This document shows, piece after piece, positions 5,262-9,080 of a DNA stretch of 9,080 nt. Every line of letters starts with the position of its first letter. Positions within the stretch are counted from its first letter, which is position 1. Where the stretch lies: the NCBI GenBank assembly GCA_002419145.1, contig DIFN01000029.1, positions 1-9,080 on the forward strand, written 5' to 3'. This DNA comes from Mageeibacillus sp. UBA5747. Lineage in GTDB: Bacteria > Bacillota > Clostridia > Saccharofermentanales > UBA5734. A program made the translations under genes and the position numbers. Under the pieces are notes generated by a model. The model had not been told where the DNA came from. It made no database searches and saw only the letters and a list, made by a program, of their open reading frames with translations.

Positions 5262-5305
5262 ATTTGGACGGCGTCCCTTTTTCGGCAGTGAGGTTTGGTA
5301 TGGCT
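5262..5305 (+). repeat. Leader repeat copy B (palindrome, T-run, RBS and start of padR)
   Basis: This is the second copy of the leader described at 4373-4416. It carries the palindrome GGACGGCGTCC at 5266-5276, directly followed by CTTTTT, then CGGCAG, the ribosome-binding site GTGAGG (5288-5293) and ATG at 5300. In this copy the short stem plus T-run looks more terminator-like than in copy A. It lies in the transcribed leader, downstream of the PadR operator. Confidence 0.7.
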
Positions 5306-5641
5306 GGATTTGTGATAAAGAAGTTGTTCCAGGGGTTTGTGAGTTTGCATATTTTGCATCATGCGGGTGAGGGGCCGGTTTATGGGAGCTGGCTGATAGA
5401 GGAGCTGGCGGAGCATGGCTATAAGTTGAGTCCGGGGACGGTGTATCCGATTTTGCATCATTTGGAGGCAGTGGGTCTTCTGGAGCAGTATGAGGAGACG
5501 GTGTTGGGTAAGGTCCGCAAATATTATGAGACGACGGATCTGGGGCGGGCGGAATTGGCTGAAGCGAGGCGTTATCTGGCTGAGTTGACGAATGAGATCA
5601 ATGGCGGGCGGGACCAGGTGACGGGCGGGACGCGCACATGA
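5300..5641 (+). CDS. PadR-family transcriptional regulator
   Basis: This is a 113-residue cytoplasmic repressor-type protein. The winged helix-turn-helix has the family hallmark LSPGTVYPILHHLE (residues 43-56, recognition helix), and the wing RKYYETTDLGR (73-83) matches the usual KYYxLTxxGR. The N-terminal segment (FVSLHILHHAGEGPVYGSWL) is helix 1, and the C-terminal helix after residue 84 is short, as in the small PadR subfamily that dimerises through one helix. The ATG at 5300 is preferred because AGTGAGG lies 6 nt upstream; longer in-frame starts would overlap the operator and leader. The stop overlaps the next start (ATGA at 5638-5641), so it is co-transcribed and probably translationally coupled with the transporter. 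The inducing ligand is unknown; a metal or a transported compound is a reasonable guess from the neighbours. Confidence 0.9.
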   Translation: MAGFVIKKLFQGFVSLHILHHAGEGPVYGSWLIEELAEHGYKLSPGTVYPILHHLEAVGLLEQYEETVLGKVRKYYETTDLGRAELAEARRYLAELTNEINGGRDQVTGGTRT

Positions 5642-6312
5642 CCGGCAATGACGCGTTGTTCAAGCTGGAAGGTGTTCGTTACCAGTCGATCCTGGATATT
5701 CCTGCTTTGCAGATCAATCCGGGGGTCACGGTGTTGCTTGGGGCCAGTGGCAGCGGCAAGACGACCCTCTTGAAGCTGCTCAACAAATCGATTTCGCCTT
5801 CGGACGGGTCGATCTGGTACAACGGTTCGGACTTGAAAAGGGCCCCTTCGGTCCAACACCGGCGCCAGGTGCTGATGTTGTCGCAGCAGGCGGCGATGTT
5901 TCCCGGCACGATTGAAGACAATTTGGCCATTGGTTTCCAGTTCCAGGAACGAGCTGCACCTGATGAGGATACGATGAAGCAGATGCTTGTAAAGGTGCAG
6001 CTGAAAAAGGAACTCATCGAGCCGGTACTCAACCTTTCAGGTGGTGAAAAGCAACGGCTGGCGCTGGCTCGAGTGTTCCTGCTCGATCCGGCGGTGTATC
6101 TGCTCGACGAGCCATCATCCGCGCTGGACGATGATACGGCGGAAGCTGTAATCGGGCTGGTCGTTGAGCAAGCGCGGGCGACGGGACGATCGATCGTCAT
6201 GGTCACTCATTCCAAAGCGGTCGCCAGTAAATTTGCCGATGAAACGACTGTTCTGAAGGATGGACGGATGGTCAGCACGATGCGAAATAGAGACCTGGGG
6301 GCAGGATCATGA
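5638..6312 (+). CDS. fetA: ABC transporter ATP-binding protein, FetA (YbbL)-like
   Basis: This 224-residue ATPase subunit powers the adjacent membrane protein from the cytoplasmic side. All nucleotide-binding motifs are intact: Walker A GASGSGKTT (residues 35-43), Q-loop glutamine at 83/84 (LSQQ), signature LSGGEKQ (133-139), Walker B VYLLDEP with catalytic Glu158, D-loop SSALD, and switch His191 (VTHS). The PGTIEDNL segment after the Q-loop and the pairing with a UPF0014-type permease point to the FetA group. In Escherichia coli, FetAB has been linked to iron export and oxidative-stress tolerance. The start lies within the padR stop and the stop overlaps the next start (ATGA at 6309-6312), giving a tight padR-fetA-fetB operon. 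The substrate is inferred from family only. Confidence 0.85.
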   Translation: MTGNDALFKLEGVRYQSILDIPALQINPGVTVLLGASGSGKTTLLKLLNKSISPSDGSIWYNGSDLKRAPSVQHRRQVLMLSQQAAMFPGTIEDNLAIGFQFQERAAPDEDTMKQMLVKVQLKKELIEPVLNLSGGEKQRLALARVFLLDPAVYLLDEPSSALDDDTAEAVIGLVVEQARATGRSIVMVTHSKAVASKFADETTVLKDGRMVSTMRNRDLGAGS

Positions 6313-7115
6313 GTGGCGCGGTTCAATTGTCCGTCTGGCAGGTGGTTTTTTCCTACCTGTTCGTCCTTCTGGTCCTGGTGATCGTCAGGAAGCGCGGGAT
6401 CCGGCGCGAGCGGGAGATCCTGCTGGCCTCATTCCGGATGTCAGTGCAGCTGGTCCTGACGGGGTATGCATTGACCTTCATCTTTGAAAATCCCAGCCCC
6501 TGGGTAACCCTTTTGATCATTGCCACCATGGAAGGCTTTGCCATTTTCACAGTGTTCAGGAAGTTCAAGGGCCAGCTGTCGGCGCGGCTGAAAAAGACGA
6601 TTGCCGGTGCGATGCTGGCGGGAACGTTGTCTTGCATTTTCTACTTTTTACTGGTGGTGGTGCAGATCGACCCGTGGTACGATCCGCAATATTTCATCCC
6701 GATTGCTGGCATGTTGGTCGGCAATTCGATGACCGGCATCTCACTCGGGGTGAAATCGCTGGTTGAGGGTATGTCGCTGCAGCGGCATCTGGTCGAGGAG
6801 GCCCTGAACCTGGGCGCGACACCACGCCTGGCCAGCCGGGAGATTGTCAATTCAACCTTTGATGCGGCGATCATGCCGACAATCAATACGATGCTGGGCA
6901 TGGGCGTCATTTCCCTGCCAGGCATGATGACCGGCCAGATCTTGTCTGGTACCGTACCGACAACGGCCGTGATGTACCAGATCGCGATCATGCTGGGCAT
7001 CCTCGGCTCGGTGGCGCTGACCGTGATCTTGCTGCTGCATTTTGGCTCCAAAACCTTTTTCAATCAGGACGACCAGTTTTTCCCCGGTGGCTGCCGGAAA
7101 CACGGCGAAAAGTGA
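6309..7115 (+). CDS. fetB: ABC transporter permease, FetB (YbbM/UPF0014)-like
   Basis: This 268-residue membrane subunit has about seven hydrophobic helices (roughly 8-27, 41-59, 65-83, 97-119, 128-147, 193-213 and 219-245). Family hallmarks are PIAGMLVGNSMTGISLG (131-147), the cytoplasmic coupling segment EEALNLGAT (163-171) and MTGQILSG (207-214). The length is normal for the family. Together with the preceding ATPase it would form a half-type exporter complex of two permeases and two ATPases. Relatives include E. coli FetB (iron) and plant ALS3/STAR2 (aluminium tolerance). It overlaps fetA by 4 bp. No Fur-like site is visible upstream of the operon, and control is more likely through PadR. 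The substrate remains inferred. Confidence 0.88.
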   Translation: MSGAVQLSVWQVVFSYLFVLLVLVIVRKRGIRREREILLASFRMSVQLVLTGYALTFIFENPSPWVTLLIIATMEGFAIFTVFRKFKGQLSARLKKTIAGAMLAGTLSCIFYFLLVVVQIDPWYDPQYFIPIAGMLVGNSMTGISLGVKSLVEGMSLQRHLVEEALNLGATPRLASREIVNSTFDAAIMPTINTMLGMGVISLPGMMTGQILSGTVPTTAVMYQIAIMLGILGSVALTVILLLHFGSKTFFNQDDQFFPGGCRKHGEK

Positions 7116-7233
7116 GGGTTCCCGTGCGGCCAACAGTCAGGATTTCAGCCTGCTGGTGTGGCTGGCAGACTGTGTTGCCAGTGTCGTGGCTTCATCTGTC
7201 TGGTCCAGGGGCGGCTGGGTTTGTGATTTGTGA
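7116..7233. terminator. Convergent intergenic gap with a weak hairpin
   Basis: The gap between the convergent fetB and GGDEF/HD-GYP genes holds an inverted repeat, CTGGCA (7162-7167) and TGCCAG (7176-7181), around an 8-nt loop. There is no T-run on either strand, so a standard intrinsic terminator is not supported. It may still act as a weak bidirectional stop. Confidence 0.25.
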
Positions 7234-8958
7234 TTATGCTTCGGCAATCAAGCGCAGGAACAACTCCGCAATTTGGGGATCGAATTGCGTGCCGGCATTG
7301 CGACGGATTTCCTCGATGGCCTCGTCACGCGACAAGGCCTGGCGATAAGATCGGTTTTCAGTCATGGCGTCAAAGGAGTCGACAACGGCCAGAAGCCTGG
7401 CCATTAAGGGGATTTTCGTGCCCGACAGTCCTTGGGGATAGCCTGTGCCATCCCACCGTTCATGATGGGACAGGATCAGTTCCGAGATGGGGCGCAGTTC
7501 CGGTGACGCTTGGGCGATTCGATAGCCGACTTCGGGGTGTTTCCTGATCTCGTTCCACTCCGCGTCGGTCAGGCAGCCCGATTTAGTCAGGATATCTTGG
7601 TCGATGCTGATTTTACCGATGTCATGCAAGGTTGAGAAGAGTTCCAGGGCAACCAAATCGTCCTCGGACAAATTCAGGGCCAGACCGAGTTGTTTGGACA
7701 TCGTAGCCAAGCGGGTTGCATGAGCCTCGGTTTCGTTGCTTTTCTCAAACAAGGTCGTCTTGATCGAGGCAATGATCGAACTATGCAGGCTGCGCGTCTC
7801 GAGCAACTTGCGCTTGTACATGTACGTTTCGGCGTCGTTGCGGATTTTGGTAAAAGACTCTGCGGAGCTGGTTTTAGTCGCGTAGCCGAGAGAAATGTCA
7901 ACATAGAAGGCATCGTTCTCCTGCTCACGTGAATAATCAATACAGGCTGACTTGATGCGTTCGACGATCTGCCTGGCGCCCTCACCATCTGTTTTGGGCA
8001 ACAGAATCCAGAACTCATCGCCGCCCGTGCGGGCGATGATGTCATCGGTACGGCAGCTTGCTTTGAGAATTCTGGCGACGTTGACGAGAAGTTTGTCGCC
8101 TTCGTCATGGCCCAGGGCATCGTTGATCAGTTTGAGACCGTTGATGTCGCCAATAATGATAGAGAGCGGCAATTGGCGTGGTGTATCGAGACGGGCCAGT
8201 TCTTCATGGAAAAATGGCCGGTTGTATAGACCTGTCAGGGAATCGTGGTAGTTGAGGTACTTGACTTCGTCTTCATGCTGCTTGCGGCTGGTGATGTCGC
8301 GGCAGATGCCGATCAGGCCAATAACTTGGCCATTGTCGTCGTAATATGGAGTTTTCAGGGTGTCGAGGCAGATGACAGTCCCATCGGGGTAGGTGACATA
8401 CTCTTCGTTGGAATGAGACTGATGCAGGCTGAGCATTTCCTGGTCCATGAGGCGAAAGGATTCGGCCACAGGCTGGTCAAACAGATCAAAATCGCTTTTA
8501 CCAATGATGTCTGCCTCTGATTTGGCAACAAATTTCTCGAATGCTTTGTTGCAACCCAAATAGTTGCTGTCCGGATCCTTATAGAAGACTAAGTCCGGGA
8601 TGGAATTAATCAACGCTCTAAGTAGGGTCTCTTTCTCCTCATATTCTTGGTAAAGTCGGCGGTACTCTTCAGTTGATTCAGCTAACTGTTGATTGGCTTT
8701 GGAAAGCTGCAGATTGGAATGGGCGGTCTGGCGCGTCGCTGCATGGACCAGCAAATAAATCAGCCAAGCACTGGACAGGACGTAAAACCAACCCTTGAAC
8801 AAGCTGGCCAGAATCAAGTCGTGCGGGTCCGGGATAAACCATTCGATGACTTTATCAGACAGTAAGATCCACACAACTCCGACCAGTAAATAGATCGCAG
8901 AAATCCGCAGCGCCTGACTCCTTGTTGTGTCTTTCATTTTCTTTAATAAGCGATACAT
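7234..8958 (-). CDS. Membrane-bound PAS-GGDEF-HD-GYP protein (cyclic-di-GMP synthesis and/or breakdown)
   Basis: This is a 574-residue signalling protein. Two membrane helices at about residues 17-36 and 47-72 bracket a short external loop; a coiled linker (80-112), a PAS domain (about 112-225, ending GICRDITSRK), a GGDEF domain (about 230-385) and an HD-GYP domain (about 395-574) follow. The GGDEF active site is intact (312-316) and the inhibitory site R-x-x-D (303-306) lies five residues before it, so the cyclase is predicted active and feedback-inhibited. The HD-GYP part keeps HDIGK (445-449) and HHERWDGTGYP (498-508), predicting c-di-GMP phosphodiesterase activity. The ATG at 8958 is preceded by AGGTG on the minus strand about 9-10 nt upstream; an internal ATG at residue 8 has a poorer site. 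It faces the fetAB operon tail-to-tail. The signal sensed by PAS is unknown. Confidence 0.93.
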   Translation of the reverse strand: MYRLLKKMKDTTRSQALRISAIYLLVGVVWILLSDKVIEWFIPDPHDLILASLFKGWFYVLSSAWLIYLLVHAATRQTAHSNLQLSKANQQLAESTEEYRRLYQEYEEKETLLRALINSIPDLVFYKDPDSNYLGCNKAFEKFVAKSEADIIGKSDFDLFDQPVAESFRLMDQEMLSLHQSHSNEEYVTYPDGTVICLDTLKTPYYDDNGQVIGLIGICRDITSRKQHEDEVKYLNYHDSLTGLYNRPFFHEELARLDTPRQLPLSIIIGDINGLKLINDALGHDEGDKLLVNVARILKASCRTDDIIARTGGDEFWILLPKTDGEGARQIVERIKSACIDYSREQENDAFYVDISLGYATKTSSAESFTKIRNDAETYMYKRKLLETRSLHSSIIASIKTTLFEKSNETEAHATRLATMSKQLGLALNLSEDDLVALELFSTLHDIGKISIDQDILTKSGCLTDAEWNEIRKHPEVGYRIAQASPELRPISELILSHHERWDGTGYPQGLSGTKIPLMARLLAVVDSFDAMTENRSYRQALSRDEAIEEIRRNAGTQFDPQIAELFLRLIAEA

Positions 8959-8985
8959 GTAAAAAACACCTGTCTGTATTGTAAA

Positions 8986-9013
8986 ATAGCGATAATTTTA
9001 ACTCGATAGCGAT
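8986..9013. repeat. Pair of 8-bp direct repeats, 20 bp apart, upstream of the GGDEF/HD-GYP gene
   Basis: ATAGCGAT occurs at 8986-8993 and 9006-9013 (ATCGCTAT on the gene's strand), exactly 20 bp apart, which is about two helical turns and so the same DNA face. The pair lies 28-55 bp upstream of the start codon, in the promoter region. It could be a tandem regulator site; no regulator can be named. Confidence 0.4.
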
Positions 9014-9080
9014 TGCTAAATGGCTGTGAAACAACTTTGAATCAAAACGATAAAACTGTCAATAGTTTGCCGAAATTGGG
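9014..9080 (-). promoter_or_regulatory. AT-rich upstream region with a TTGACA hexamer
   Basis: On the minus strand a TTGACA occurs near 9056-9061 in AT-rich sequence upstream of the GGDEF/HD-GYP gene. At 16-18 bp spacing no convincing -10 hexamer follows, so I record it as a possible promoter element only. Confidence 0.2.

Noticed and set aside
5266..5282. Intrinsic terminator between the HAD gene and padR
   Set aside because: The stem of GGACGGCGTCC can form only 4-5 pairs with a 1-3 nt loop, and the same sequence occurs at nearly the same distance from the start codon of the HAD gene, so a leader element fits better.
5195..5300. Fur box controlling the FetAB operon
   Set aside because: No GATAATGATAATCATTATC-like 19-mer was found; the only strong palindrome is the GATATCG one assigned to PadR.
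647..8985. Shared ACAGACAGGTG before the transposase and before the GGDEF/HD-GYP gene
   Set aside because: The match is 11 bp around the ribosome-binding site only, with little surrounding similarity, so chance plus RBS consensus is enough.
1..9080. CRISPR array, toxin-antitoxin pair, phage genes, tRNA or rRNA
   Set aside because: No regularly spaced repeats, no paired small genes of those families and no cloverleaf or rRNA-like conserved sequence were seen on either strand.

Overview
This is a bacterial chromosomal window of mid GC content (roughly 50-55% by eye). The gene families present are an IS5-type element, a stand-alone XRE regulator, a Cys-anchored lipoprotein with a Ser/Thr-rich linker, a PadR regulator and a PAS-GGDEF-HD-GYP protein. 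Together they would fit an anaerobic member of the Bacillota (Clostridia-like), but no ribosomal RNA or phylogenetic marker is present, so the assignment is an inference.

Layout. (1) Positions 1-1013 hold mobile-element debris. An IS5-family transposase on the minus strand runs off the window and is broken by an in-frame TAG where the family has Trp. It abuts the C-terminal remnant of an IS21-type IstA transposase, which the IS5-type element appears to have truncated. (2) Positions 1014-1267 hold unassigned, apparently degenerate sequence. (3) A small XRE regulator (minus) and an EamA/DMT-type exporter (minus) follow. (4) Positions 2534-3140 are about 600 bp without a confident gene. They contain a long minus-strand open frame that stops next to the exporter's ribosome-binding site, two short tandem repeats, a hairpin and a promoter-like element. 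(5) On the plus strand come a lipoprotein of unknown function, a YjjG-like HAD phosphatase with an unusual insertion, and a compact padR-fetA-fetB operon with ATGA overlaps. (6) A bifunctional-looking membrane GGDEF/HD-GYP cyclic-di-GMP protein is convergent to the operon on the minus strand.

The most coherent unit is padR-fetA-fetB. A perfect TTGACA -35 box and a TTTAAA -10 box are followed immediately by a 25-bp near-perfect palindrome (half-sites ACTGATATCG and CGATATCGGT) and then by the PadR start. This architecture suggests a self-repressed PadR switch controlling a FetAB-type ABC transporter, a family linked to iron/metal homeostasis. A second notable signal is a roughly 44-nt leader, including the 11-bp palindrome GGACGGCGTCC, the ribosome-binding site and the start codon, that is repeated in front of both the HAD gene and padR. 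I found no clear defence system, CRISPR array, tRNA or rRNA.
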